Positions 35,801-42,417 of a DNA stretch of 64,000 nt are shown here, in pieces. A program made the translations under genes and the position numbers. Origin of the DNA: Colimorpha sp045222295 (GTDB taxonomy: Bacteria; Bacteroidota; Bacteroidia; Bacteroidales; P3). The stretch spans positions 1 to 64,000 of the forward strand of contig JBGUXP010000003.1 in assembly GCA_045222295.1 (NCBI GenBank), read 5' to 3'. The notes under the pieces were generated by a model. The model did no database searches, was not told the origin of the DNA, and saw nothing but the letters and a program-made list of their open reading frames with translations. Within the stretch, counting starts at the first letter, position 1, and the number at the start of each line of letters is the position of its first letter.

Positions 35801-37298
35801 CCTCACCGTTAACTACCAGAACACGGGCGACACCAACGCTGTGGAGTATAGTCCCTTCACATGGTACGAGCATGTCGACATGGACTCCACGCAGCAAGTG
35901 ACGCATCTCTTCGCTGGCGCCAACCAGTGGGGCTGCGACAGCACCGTTACGCTCCACCTGAAGTATCCGCTCTATACCACTCTTTGGAACGGTGACACTA
36001 CGGTTGTCTACAACGCGTTGCCGCAAAGAGGCATTACGGCCTCGTATGTGGACGACGCTGGCGTTCTGCAGAGCCCACTGTGCATCTACCGATGCGGTGA
36101 GGAACAGTTTACGGCTCCTGACTATCCTGTCAATGCCGGTACCTATACCGTCACCGCCTATCCGCTCGCTTCCGCGCCGCTCGACTCGCTGCTTGTCGAC
36201 ACCTTCACCTTCATCATCATGCCTGCTACGGTGCAGGTGGTCGATGTCGAAGTCGAGCAGGTGAAGTTCGAGGACGGCACTGCCAATGTGACCGTTACCG
36301 ACACTGGCCGTCTGGAGGGCCTGCAGGGCCGCTATACAGTGGGGCACACGGTCTCCGCAGCCTATGCCCAGAGTACCCCTGGCTTCGACATCGATATCAC
36401 GATGACCTTCACCTTAACGGGCGACAGCTTAGGGAACTATCTCCTTGACTCCACAAGCCGGGTGCTGCATACCGGTGTCATCCTGGAACGCTTTGTGACC
36501 GATGGCGAAGGCATTGTGGTCGACCCCTACGGATATTGTTGGGGTGACGGCACGATGAACTACGACCTTCTCAGCGGCAATCCCGACCAGTACAGGGTCG
36601 ACTTTGCCGATCCCTCCTTCCCCGATATGGATTGGACCGATATAGAGACTCCGGGAACACTGGTTATCAATGTGCCCGAAGGGGCTCCGACCGGCGACTA
36701 CAGCGCCACGCTCCAGATGCGCAATCACAACTATCCCACCTTCTTGAGCGACACGATGACGGTGAACTTCCATGTCGACCTACCGCAGGCCTTGATACAG
36801 CCTCTGTTCTATGACCTTATCGCCCTCATCGACACCTGCCACTGCATGACGGATGTCCAGTGGTACCACCGTGGCGTCGGCGAGACCGAATGGGTCATGA
36901 TTCCCGGTGCCAACGACTATTTCTGCCATGAGGAAGGTGGCCTGACGGGCGAATACCGTGTCAGGGTGAAGATTGATGGCGTCGAGAACTACAGTTGTCC
37001 TCAGAGCGATATTTATACATTGCTCGATATCGACCCCGTGGCGGCCGGCGAGGCTCCCGTGCTCAAGGTCTATCCCAACCCCACGTCGGCAATGGCCACC
37101 GTAGAGGTGCGCTACTCGTCACTCTTCACTCATCGCTCATCACTCACCCACTCCTTGAAAGTGATGAACGTCATGGGCGTGGAACTGGAACGCCGCGAAT
37201 TCCGTGGCGAGCGCACCGTCATCGACCTCTCAGACTATCCCATGGGTCAGTACATAGTGAGTATTGACGGAGCCGTCATTAGAATCGTTAGAAAATAG
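29826..37298 (+). CDS. Giant modular T9SS-exported surface protein
   Basis: A 2490-residue secreted protein. The signal peptide is extended by repeat-encoded residues (about 16-35). A large module beginning RLDSIP.(G/S)WTV occurs three times (about residues 40, 650 and 1421); each copy carries an HQIGNYYAWGE/YHNGDYYAWGE motif typical of Fibrobacter-type major paralogous domains. Between them are InlB/List-Bact-like repeats (YFVGWSNGAT), a glycine-rich beta-helix-like region (about 1080-1290) and, near 1806-2048, five or six copies of a roughly 45-residue unit with CDSxxWxGxxYTASGSYxDT. An MBG-like domain and a T9SS sorting domain (KVYPNPTSAMATVEV) close the protein. It is probably an adhesin; ligand unknown. 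Confidence 0.85.
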   Translation: MKKSLLFAALLLTTINSQWSAGILPAFPFSNSAQAQTTYRLDSIPVGWTVTVNGISVPVISYGGNDSQLGYVNAAAGATIGVGPNAATQVCGVTVRRRIIVNGHECIAMNDSVLFALTNIGANSEHQIGNYYAWGETTSKTNFTWDNYAFGNIPNGTCDRYNGNDYSVLRAEDDAARASWLAPWRTPTTDEWFYSLFNTGFTHTVVSNYKGTGVKGLLITCKGGAYKGNSIFLPATGAKANTSLDYPDEGIYWTASLAPFDVDYGCYDEAEAMSFYTNGTDLGSYIETHMERAMGAPVRAFFIDETLAQQSLTSVTYAGNNIWNFTMPEDGAILRGTECKDPVLTWSAAEATVYRCPISNLGSLPGLSTYATSIDLHFGSSDTNVATVNSAGRVVFKDAGTTSIYVVHYRNAGDGYAYDSAAFTLHVVNLDTLRIVASPATRGSVELIAPADSVVPFVYGYYWIVPGTKVVVKATPNDRCYLSSWSDGATVNTTGTDTIIVRGSMTITAFFAADSHQVSVTPNDPTMGSAVVTHDGNSYSSLTVGDEDSVRLVATPAPCHYFVGWSNGATSDTLVIVPTGDVSLTAIFEKAVPAKGDTTVVAYDSLNWNGTTYTESGFYYDTLTAAAANGCDSIVTSHLIIIPPYTLEPRLDSIPISWTVSVDGTPVNITPYDALSMLGYVDISEGATVTVVPDDTVGVCGVKVRRRIFVNGHECIAMTDSLLFALTNIGADSAHQIGNYYAWGETTPKSTFTWNNYRFGNILSGTCTRYVGTDTLTLLPEDDAARMNWGEPWRMPTVDDWNQIFDPGWWVYDWERDSNYRGSGVMGFVCTSRQGDFKGNNFFLPASGIYRNNLTGVNDTGACWTASIIDTVLRASQGVFAFPVYGYVNVDRCIGLPVRPVIKSDSLVRLTLHPVEYTGNGSWSFTMPQYGVVVNPAECKHPGLTWMPTGVTIYEGREWIQPVLENPAGVAVRYGSLNPQVATIDDTGAITLHMLGSATLYAVHYRNSGDGYGYDSTTLFLRAVPIDTLTLMASPDTNGTVALIEDIFVPGDTIYLDTLTGDYTVKQGDVLTGRLRGNYQISADGDLDMMLSGVTIDYADADSCNGRPGLSGNGDVTIYLAEGTENYVRGAHGRLFLEREFEDQRWQYSGNPGIFVSGMLTIKGTGSLTAVGNGYQAAGIQVGYDNDVNLVIESGNITAIGGEKAPGIGDALFLPVGKMIINGGHVVALGGRHGAGIGGGSEAVIGHIMINGGSVLARGGALADGIGVSRYSYYSYCDAVTIAGSATKVTAIAGSRNDEYYYHYSEPTAIMLSSRYYNSYYNDTVLYDTVVVAGDTLFVTDSLFTYLGDGSGELKHAAPLQLNAGRYAVARGAEVVAKGMPNEHYHVSGWSDGTLPDSGLDTIDIDTCKTVTVFFEINQHRLDSIPAGWTVTADSLPVPVTPYDNINGSMGYVLVPETSQVSIMPTHPTWVDTLFLAVNANGHAYVDMGDGLLWATCNVGADSIYHNGDYYAWGELETQYDTLIPLSWKPGIEYYNGYRWPHYRWSSSGGRATRYKGKDYTTLRPEDDVANHLWGFDWRIPTYGEWEALSDTRNFNWSWTNNYNGTGVSGMVVTSKLEGYQGNSIFLPSSDSDLLSSLNNRAGNHGFYWSSTLGTLPMNHRWDNAGVLYISPEGVKDTFALRCNGQSVRPVVLKPDMATRGTDGSWNFTMSSIDVHLNVVQHQEYLTRVVVNDTAMGSAQVTYHSISDTSLFVIEGDSALMFASPSNCYHFVGWSNGATTDTIIVTPTSDTTIVANFERNAPLMGDTANIVCDSFYWHGIVYTASGSYNDTLLNAATCDSVVTLNLTVNHSTTSDTSATSCDSLFWRGYNYTASGSYHDTLTNAVLCDSIITLQLTVNYSVTTDTLNTVCDNFYWHGTNYTASGSYSDSLSTVHGCDSVVVLQLTVNYSNTGDTTATVCDNLLWYGNSLVASCDTTHVLQNVAACDSTVTLHLTVNYQNTGDTNAVEYSPFTWYEHVDMDSTQQVTHLFAGANQWGCDSTVTLHLKYPLYTTLWNGDTTVVYNALPQRGITASYVDDAGVLQSPLCIYRCGEEQFTAPDYPVNAGTYTVTAYPLASAPLDSLLVDTFTFIIMPATVQVVDVEVEQVKFEDGTANVTVTDTGRLEGLQGRYTVGHTVSAAYAQSTPGFDIDITMTFTLTGDSLGNYLLDSTSRVLHTGVILERFVTDGEGIVVDPYGYCWGDGTMNYDLLSGNPDQYRVDFADPSFPDMDWTDIETPGTLVINVPEGAPTGDYSATLQMRNHNYPTFLSDTMTVNFHVDLPQALIQPLFYDLIALIDTCHCMTDVQWYHRGVGETEWVMIPGANDYFCHEEGGLTGEYRVRVKIDGVENYSCPQSDIYTLLDIDPVAAGEAPVLKVYPNPTSAMATVEVRYSSLFTHRSSLTHSLKVMNVMGVELERREFRGERTVIDLSDYPMGQYIVSIDGAVIRIVRK
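29943..30750 (+). repeat. Long module copy 1 in the giant gene
   Basis: First copy of the RLDSIP/WTV module (residues about 40-310): RLDSIPVGWTV, VRRRIIVNGHECIAM, HQIGNYYAWGETT, WRTPTTDEW, and a closing APVRAFF strand. Copies 2 and 3 begin at 31773 and 34086. Confidence 0.8.
31773..32530 (+). repeat. Long module copy 2 in the giant gene
   Basis: Second copy (from residue about 650): RLDSIPISWTV, VRRRIFVNGHECIAM, HQIGNYYAWGETTPK, WRMPTVDDW, LPVRPVI. It is closer to copy 1 than to copy 3. Confidence 0.8.
34086..34905 (+). repeat. Long module copy 3 in the giant gene
   Basis: Third, more diverged copy (from residue about 1421): RLDSIPAGWTV, NGHAYVDMGDGLLWATCNV, YHNGDYYAWGE, WRIPTYGEW, QSVRPVV. 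Confidence 0.8.
35245..35970 (+). repeat. Tandem short modules in the giant gene
   Basis: Five to six consecutive units of about 45 residues, each with a CD(S/N)xxW.G core, YTASGSYxDT and CDS(V/I)(V/I)TLxLTVN. A single related unit also occurs near 31618-31740. Confidence 0.75.
37114..37158 (+). repeat. Near-tandem TCATCACTC repeat inside the T9SS domain
   Basis: Variants of CTCATCACTCA run in frame through the sorting domain of the giant protein and encode SSLFTHRSSLTHSL (residues about 2430-2443). The same repeat style occurs at 37368-37404 and 38195-38222. Confidence 0.7.
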
Positions 37299-37337
37299 AA
37301 CTTATAAACTAGAAATCAGAACTTAGAAATCAGGAAT

Positions 37338-38192
37338 ATGAAGAAATTCGTTTTCGTAGCCCTGCTACTCATCACTCATCATTCATCACTCATCCCCCTC
37401 CATGCGCAGCGTCATCCTGGTACCAATTTCTTGGGTGTCACCATGGGAGGCGGCTTGCAGTCTTGGAACTACACCCTCGAGCAGGGCGAGCGCACCGCGG
37501 GTATCGGTTATACTTTGGGGCTTCATATGGCCTACTTTTTCGACCCACAATTCGGCATCAACTTCGGCATGCGCTGGGCTTGGACGCACTCCTCGGCGAC
37601 CTACAACTTCAGTGAGACGACAGAGGGCCTCGTACACCCCGACAACCCCGGCGTCACCTACGACCTCACCACTACCTTCGACCACTGGAAGGAGCGCCAG
37701 TCGGTGAATGTTGTCAGCTTCCCCGTGGAGCTGTTGTGGCGTACGCGAATCAATCTGCAGCAGTTCTTCTATGCCGGCCTGGGATTCCAGCTCGACTTGC
37801 CCATTCGTGGCTCCTACACCATCGAGGAGGGCTCCTATACCACTTCTGGCTATTTCCCCGCCACGGGCCACACCGTCGTGGGACAGCCACAGCATGGCTT
37901 CGCTAATGGTGGAGAGGGGCAGGAGGGCCCTGTCAAGGCCCTCAATCTGGGCGTCAGCCTGATAGCCGATTTGGGTGTGCGTTGGAATCTTGGCGGTAAG
38001 GGAGTCTATCTGGGACTCTACGCTTCCTACACTCTCAACGATATGGTTTCAGGTACCGATCGTCCACTGCTGGAACTCAATACCGATAATTCCTCCGGCA
38101 TCCACTACAACGGCACCTTCGGATCCCGCGAAGTCGGCTCCGTGAGCCTCCTCTGCGTGGGACTGAAAGTGGGTGTCGATTTGGGCGATTAA
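37338..38192 (+). CDS. Outer-membrane beta-barrel protein (PorT-like)
   Basis: A 284-residue predicted outer-membrane barrel of the OMP_b-brl type. Alternating hydrophobic strands end in aromatic residues (GGGLQSWNYTL, YTLGLHMAYFFDPQFGINFGMRWAW, FYAGLGFQLDLPIRG, GVYLGLYASYTLN). The signal peptide (residues 1-23, ending LHAQ) contains THHSSLIP, encoded by a CTCATCACTCATCATTCATC repeat tract. It starts 40 bp after the giant T9SS cargo gene and may work with it, for example in anchoring; that is inference from position. Confidence 0.75.
   Translation: MKKFVFVALLLITHHSSLIPLHAQRHPGTNFLGVTMGGGLQSWNYTLEQGERTAGIGYTLGLHMAYFFDPQFGINFGMRWAWTHSSATYNFSETTEGLVHPDNPGVTYDLTTTFDHWKERQSVNVVSFPVELLWRTRINLQQFFYAGLGFQLDLPIRGSYTIEEGSYTTSGYFPATGHTVVGQPQHGFANGGEGQEGPVKALNLGVSLIADLGVRWNLGGKGVYLGLYASYTLNDMVSGTDRPLLELNTDNSSGIHYNGTFGSREVGSVSLLCVGLKVGVDLGD
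37368..37404 (+). repeat. CTCATCA-type repeat inside a signal-peptide coding region
   Basis: Drifting copies of CTCATCACTCATCATTCATCACTCATCC are translated as residues about 11-22 of the outer-membrane protein, part of its hydrophobic signal region. Confidence 0.7.
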
Positions 38193-38194
38193 TC

Positions 38195-38222
38195 CTTAAC
38201 TCATCACTCACCACTCATCACT
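38195..38222. repeat. Repeat at the convergent mfd / barrel-gene junction
   Basis: AACTCATCACTCACCACTCATCACTGA fills the 11-bp gap between the convergent genes and extends into mfd. The mfd stop codon (38204-38206) and its last few codons (SVMSGE) lie in the repeat. No terminator is seen here. Confidence 0.65.
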
Positions 38223-41200
38223 GATTGGAGCTGTTTTAACTGCTCGATGGCAGCGGTGATGGAACTCACACGGTCGACCGACAGCGTCAGTCTGTCGGTC
38301 GTCTCTTTTAGGTGTGTCGTACGGGGATGTTCTTGTGCGAACTGTATGACTTTCATGAAGTTGCTGCTCTGGTAGAAAGGGCTCTGGGGATTAGAGACCA
38401 GATGGAGTACCATGCGATCCTGTTTGAGGACAATCTTCTCGACGCCGAATTCTTTGGCCATGCGGCGGAGGGTGATGGTGCGGATGAGCTCGTCGACGCA
38501 TTCCGGCACGGGTCCGAAGCGGTCCTCCAACCGGCTGCGGTAGGCGCACAGTTCCTCCTCGCTGCTGAGGTCGTTAAGCTCTTTGTAGAGCAAGAGACGC
38601 TCGGCGCCGGAGGTGACATAGTCGTCGGGGATGAGCACTTCGAGGTCGCTCTCGATGGTGCACTCCCGCACATATTCTTTCTTCTCTTCTGCTTCGGCGA
38701 CGAAGAGTTCTTTGAAGTCGCTCTCCTTCAGCTCCTCAATGGCCTCGTTGAGGATTTTGTGATACATGTCGTAGCCTATCTCGGAGATGAAGCCGCTCTG
38801 CTCGGCACCGAGGATATTGCCGGCACCGCGGATGTCGAGGTCCCGCATGGCGATGTTGAAGCCGCTGCCGATGGTGGAGAACTCCTCGATGGCCTTCAGG
38901 CGCTTCTGGGCGTCGGGCGTGAGGGTCAGGTAGGAGGGGATGAGGAGGTAGCAGAAAGCCTTGCGGTTGGAACGTCCCACGCGGCCGCGCATCTGGTGCA
39001 GGTCACTGAGTCCGAATTGCTGCGCGTTATTGATAATCATGGTGTTGGCGTTGGGGATGTCGAGGCCGTTTTCCACGATGGAGGTGGCCACGAGCACGTC
39101 GATGTCGCCCTCGAGGAAGTGCATCAGCGTCTCTTCCGATTCTTTGCCCTCCATGCGTCCGTGGGCCATGGCCACTCGGGCATCGGGGACGAGGCGTTGC
39201 ACCAATCCCGCCATCTCCGGTAGGTTCTCCACTCGGTTGGAGATGAAGAAGGTCTGGCCTCCACGGCTCATCTCGTAGCTGATGGCGTCGCGGATGAGTT
39301 CCTCGCTGAAATCCGAGAGCTCGGTCTCTATGGGCTGACGGTTGGGCGGCGGCGTTTGTATGACGCTGAGGTCGCGGGCTCCCATGAGTGAGAACTGCAG
39401 GGTGCGGGGGATGGGGGTGGCGGTGAGCGTCAGGCAGTCGACCCCCACCTTCATCTCTTTCAGCTTCTCCTTGACGCTGACACCGAATTTCTGCTCCTCG
39501 TCGACGATGAGGAGGCCGAGGTCTTTGAACTTCAGGTTTTTGTTGGTGATGGCGTGGGTGCCGATGAGGATGTCTATCTTGCCGTTCTCCACATCCTTGT
39601 AGATCTGAGTTTTCTCCTTGGCGGTGCGAAAACGGTTGAGGTAGTCGATACGCACTGGCATCCCCTTCAGTCTCTCGCAGAAGGTGTTATAGTGTTGGAA
39701 GGCTAGGATGGTGCTGGGCACTAGGACGGCCACCTGCTTGGAGTCGCAGCAGGCCTTGAAGGCCGCGCGGATGGCTACCTCGGTCTTTCCGAAGCCTACG
39801 TCGCCGCATACCAGACGGTCCATCGGCGCGCGCTCCTCCATGTCGTGCTTCACAGCAATGGAGGCCTTGAGTTGGTCGGGGGTGTCTTCGTACTGGAAGG
39901 CCGCCTCCATCTGCTCCTGCAGCGAACAGTCCTCACTGTAGGCAAATCCTTGCGAGGCTTTGCGTTTGGCATAGAGGGCGATGAGGTCGCGGGCGATGTC
40001 CTTCACCTGCCGTTTGGTCTTGGCTTTCAGCACTTGCCAGGTGTTGGATCCTAAGCGGTTCAGCGTCGGTGTCTCGCCCTCGCGTCCTACATAGCGGCTG
40101 ATCTTGTGCAAGCCGTGGATGGAGATGTAGAGGACATCGTTGTTTTTGTATATCAGACGGATGAGCTCTTGGCTCTTACCGTTTTGCGTCACTTTTTCCA
40201 AGCCGGAGAAGCGGCCCACACCGTAGTCTATATGGGTGACGAAGTCGCCGGGCTTCAGCTCGAAGAGTTCCTTGAGAGTCATCGCTTCATGTGTGGCGCT
40301 GAGGCTCTTGACGGTGTATTTGTGATAGCGTTCGAAAATCTCGTGGTCGGTGTAGCAGAGCAACTTCTCGCCATGGTCGATGAAACCGTGGCTTAACTGG
40401 GTGTTGAGGAGTGAAAGGGAGTGAAGGGAAGTGTGGGGGAGTGAAGGGTCAATAGTGTCGTCTGTTGCAGTTGTCTTTTCATTCCTATTTACTCCCAAAA
40501 TATTATTCAGTCGCTTTTCCTGACTGTCGTTACTGACGGTGATAAGTATTTTGTAGCCGCGCTCGACGTAGGTGTTGAGGTTGTCGATAAGGAGGTTGAA
40601 TTGCTTGTTGAAAGCCGGTTGTGGTTCACCCTTCGCTTTCAATAACTCGGCCTGACTGAAATAGTGGCTGTTGCCGTATTCCACAATCTTGCATTCCAGT
40701 AGTTTGTGTAGGAATTCGTTGGCTGTGCAGCTCATCTCTTCGGGGTGGGGGAGGGTGCCTGCGATGGGGTGCTCCTTGTCTTTCTGACGCTCCTCATAGG
40801 CCTTGCGGGTGTCTGCGAAGAGCTTCTCCATCTGCTCCGCCGCCATCATCAGACTCTGTGTCCAGACAATATCATCGCTGCCAAAATACTCAACCAGCGA
40901 CACTCTGGATTCCATTGTCCTTTCACTCCCTTTCACCTGCCTGCTCTGCAGGCCTGCGACCGTAGTGGAGCAACTCTCTTCACTTCCTATCACTCCTTGG
41001 AAATTCGGCACAATGTCCACACGGTCTAGTTGCTTGACAGAGAGTTGGCTGACGGCATCGTAGGTGCGCAGGGAGTCGATTTCGTCGTCGAAGAACTCGA
41101 TGCGGAAGGGTAGGTCGGAGGCGAAGGAGAAGACATCGACGATACCGCCGCGGACGGCATACTGGCCGGGTTCGATGACGAAGTCCTCTCGCTCGAAACC

Positions 41201-41692
41201 AAGCTCTTGCAGCCGCTCCACTACCTCCCACATGTCGCGCTGCTCGCCCTTCGACAGGCGCAGGGTGTTGGCAGAGAAGGTCTTCGAAGCCACCACTTTC
41301 TCGTTGAGGGCCTCGGGGTAGGAGACCACGATGAGAGGCTCACCGCCACTGAGGGCTTTCACTACCTCGGTGCGCATCAAGATGTTGGCGTTCTCCGTCT
41401 GCTCCGGATCGTAGAGATAGGCTTTGCGATAACTCGTGGGGAACAGCATCACTCCTCGTTCATCACTATTTAGTAGTGCTTCCAAATCGTTCTGCAAATA
41501 GTAGGCATCTTCCTTGGTGGGAGCTATAACCAGCTGGCTTACTGTTGGTATGCGTTGCCACAGGGCGGCGATGACGATTGCCGGCATCGAGCCTACCAGC
41601 CCGTCGACATGGAGGCGTGCATTCCTGGCCTGCAACTTCTCCGTAATCTGTCTGAGGAGTTCGCTATCTTGGTATAATTCAGTGAGAATCAT
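38204..41692 (-). CDS. mfd: Transcription-repair coupling factor Mfd
   Basis: An 1162-residue translocase that removes stalled RNA polymerase and recruits UvrA to lesions. It has the N-terminal UvrB-like domains (FDDEIDSLRTYD), the RNAP-interaction domain (GDFVTHIDYGVGRFSGLEK), the helicase core with Walker A GDVGFGKTEVAIRAAFKA, DEEQKFG and TATPIPRTLQFS, and the C-terminal TRCF domain. ATG 41692 is chosen because an in-frame ATG at 41737 lies upstream of the -7 element. Two segments (residues about 232-258 and 414-430) are encoded by repeat-like tracts and probably form extra loops. Confidence 0.94.
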   Translation of the reverse strand: MILTELYQDSELLRQITEKLQARNARLHVDGLVGSMPAIVIAALWQRIPTVSQLVIAPTKEDAYYLQNDLEALLNSDERGVMLFPTSYRKAYLYDPEQTENANILMRTEVVKALSGGEPLIVVSYPEALNEKVVASKTFSANTLRLSKGEQRDMWEVVERLQELGFEREDFVIEPGQYAVRGGIVDVFSFASDLPFRIEFFDDEIDSLRTYDAVSQLSVKQLDRVDIVPNFQGVIGSEESCSTTVAGLQSRQVKGSERTMESRVSLVEYFGSDDIVWTQSLMMAAEQMEKLFADTRKAYEERQKDKEHPIAGTLPHPEEMSCTANEFLHKLLECKIVEYGNSHYFSQAELLKAKGEPQPAFNKQFNLLIDNLNTYVERGYKILITVSNDSQEKRLNNILGVNRNEKTTATDDTIDPSLPHTSLHSLSLLNTQLSHGFIDHGEKLLCYTDHEIFERYHKYTVKSLSATHEAMTLKELFELKPGDFVTHIDYGVGRFSGLEKVTQNGKSQELIRLIYKNNDVLYISIHGLHKISRYVGREGETPTLNRLGSNTWQVLKAKTKRQVKDIARDLIALYAKRKASQGFAYSEDCSLQEQMEAAFQYEDTPDQLKASIAVKHDMEERAPMDRLVCGDVGFGKTEVAIRAAFKACCDSKQVAVLVPSTILAFQHYNTFCERLKGMPVRIDYLNRFRTAKEKTQIYKDVENGKIDILIGTHAITNKNLKFKDLGLLIVDEEQKFGVSVKEKLKEMKVGVDCLTLTATPIPRTLQFSLMGARDLSVIQTPPPNRQPIETELSDFSEELIRDAISYEMSRGGQTFFISNRVENLPEMAGLVQRLVPDARVAMAHGRMEGKESEETLMHFLEGDIDVLVATSIVENGLDIPNANTMIINNAQQFGLSDLHQMRGRVGRSNRKAFCYLLIPSYLTLTPDAQKRLKAIEEFSTIGSGFNIAMRDLDIRGAGNILGAEQSGFISEIGYDMYHKILNEAIEELKESDFKELFVAEAEEKKEYVRECTIESDLEVLIPDDYVTSGAERLLLYKELNDLSSEEELCAYRSRLEDRFGPVPECVDELIRTITLRRMAKEFGVEKIVLKQDRMVLHLVSNPQSPFYQSSNFMKVIQFAQEHPRTTHLKETTDRLTLSVDRVSSITAAIEQLKQLQSVMSGE
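40401..40452 (-). repeat. GGAGTGAAGG repeat inside mfd
   Basis: Drifting copies of GAGTGAAAGG/GAGTGAAGGG/GTGTGGGGGA, in frame, encode SLPHTSLHSLSLLNTQL on the minus strand (residues about 414-430). Confidence 0.7.
40917..40998 (-). repeat. Second repeat tract inside mfd
   Basis: Copies of TCCTTTCACTCCCTTTCACC and CACTTCCTATCACTCC flank a CTGCTCTGCAGG palindrome. The tract encodes residues about 232-258 of Mfd in frame. Confidence 0.6.
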
Positions 41693-41717
41693 TAGTAAAA
41701 CTATCAAAAACGAGATG

Positions 41718-41725
41718 CAAAGATA
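41718..41725 (-). promoter_or_regulatory. -7 element of mfd
   Basis: TATCTTTG on the minus strand (41725-41718), 26 bp before the ATG at 41692. A TTG at -33 is not seen. It rules out the ATG at 41737. Confidence 0.5.
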
Positions 41726-41797
41726 CAAAAAAAACATATTTTGAAAAATGGCGTTTTTTACGTTTCTGTAAATGGTTGATAATTAGCGCTAAGGAAC

Positions 41798-41842
41798 CAC
41801 CCCCTCTTACTCAACTCTTACTCCCCTCTTACCCCTCCCTTA
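41798..41842 (-). repeat. Dispersed 45-bp repeat, copy B
   Basis: Aligns with 16031-16075 in opposite orientation (CTCTTACTCAACTCTT, 41804-41819, exact). Like copy A it lies in a promoter-bearing intergenic region, here between divergent mfd and the 41964 lipoprotein. Confidence 0.75.
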
Positions 41843-41963
41843 GTCCCCTTTTACAAAAGTAAGATTTGAAAAGGTGATCTCAATTATTTTGTTACAGGCT
41901 GTACAATATTTTGTTCGGGTGCGCGTTATTGAAAAATATAAAAACACTAATTATTTGTACAAA

Positions 41964-42413
41964 ATGAAATATCGCTGCACCAAAAATGTAATCTTTGCAC
42001 TGGGCATCGTTTTGCTGTTGGCCTCTTGTGAGAAGAACAAGGTGGGAGATATCGCTGTCAGCGATATCCATTTCTCCGATTGCAAGAATCATACCGACAG
42101 GATGGCGAAGGCTGACCCAATGTGGGGCGCTCCTGACTCTGTGAGCGTTAGATTCTCCAACGGTACAGCCTATATTACTCACTACAACCTGTTGGTCAAC
42201 TGTGGATTTGCTGCCGCTGGTGTTATGGTTGATATCAATGTCGAGGGGTCTACGATTACCATCAACGAGCACGAAAACCCCAACGGCCCTCAGGCCAACT
42301 GTCTCTGCGCAATCGACAATTCGTTCCAGATAAACAATCTTTCTGAAGGATCCTACACACTGGTGTTTGAAAACTGGTATCCGGAGCCTTATTCAATGAC
42401 TTATACTTTCTAA
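41964..42413 (+). CDS. Small lipoprotein before PorX
   Basis: A 149-residue predicted lipoprotein (MKYRCTKNVIFALGIVLLLASC, Cys22). The short beta-rich body (about residues 30-149) contains NHTDRMAKADPMWGAPDSV, AAGVMVDINVEG and ANCLCAIDNSFQI, with several Cys. No named family recognised. ATG 41964 is chosen as the start of the signal peptide. It ends 4 bp before porX, so it is almost certainly co-transcribed with the regulator. Confidence 0.72.
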   Translation: MKYRCTKNVIFALGIVLLLASCEKNKVGDIAVSDIHFSDCKNHTDRMAKADPMWGAPDSVSVRFSNGTAYITHYNLLVNCGFAAAGVMVDINVEGSTITINEHENPNGPQANCLCAIDNSFQINNLSEGSYTLVFENWYPEPYSMTYTF

Positions 42414-42417
42414 AATT

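Noticed and set aside
34791..36347. A 518-codon open frame on the minus strand
   Set aside because: Shadow of the repeat-rich giant gene; composition follows from the repeated + strand codons.
41693..41737. Longer Mfd start at 41737
   Set aside because: It precedes the -7 element (41725-41718) on the minus strand, and the added residues are a hydrophobic stretch foreign to Mfd.
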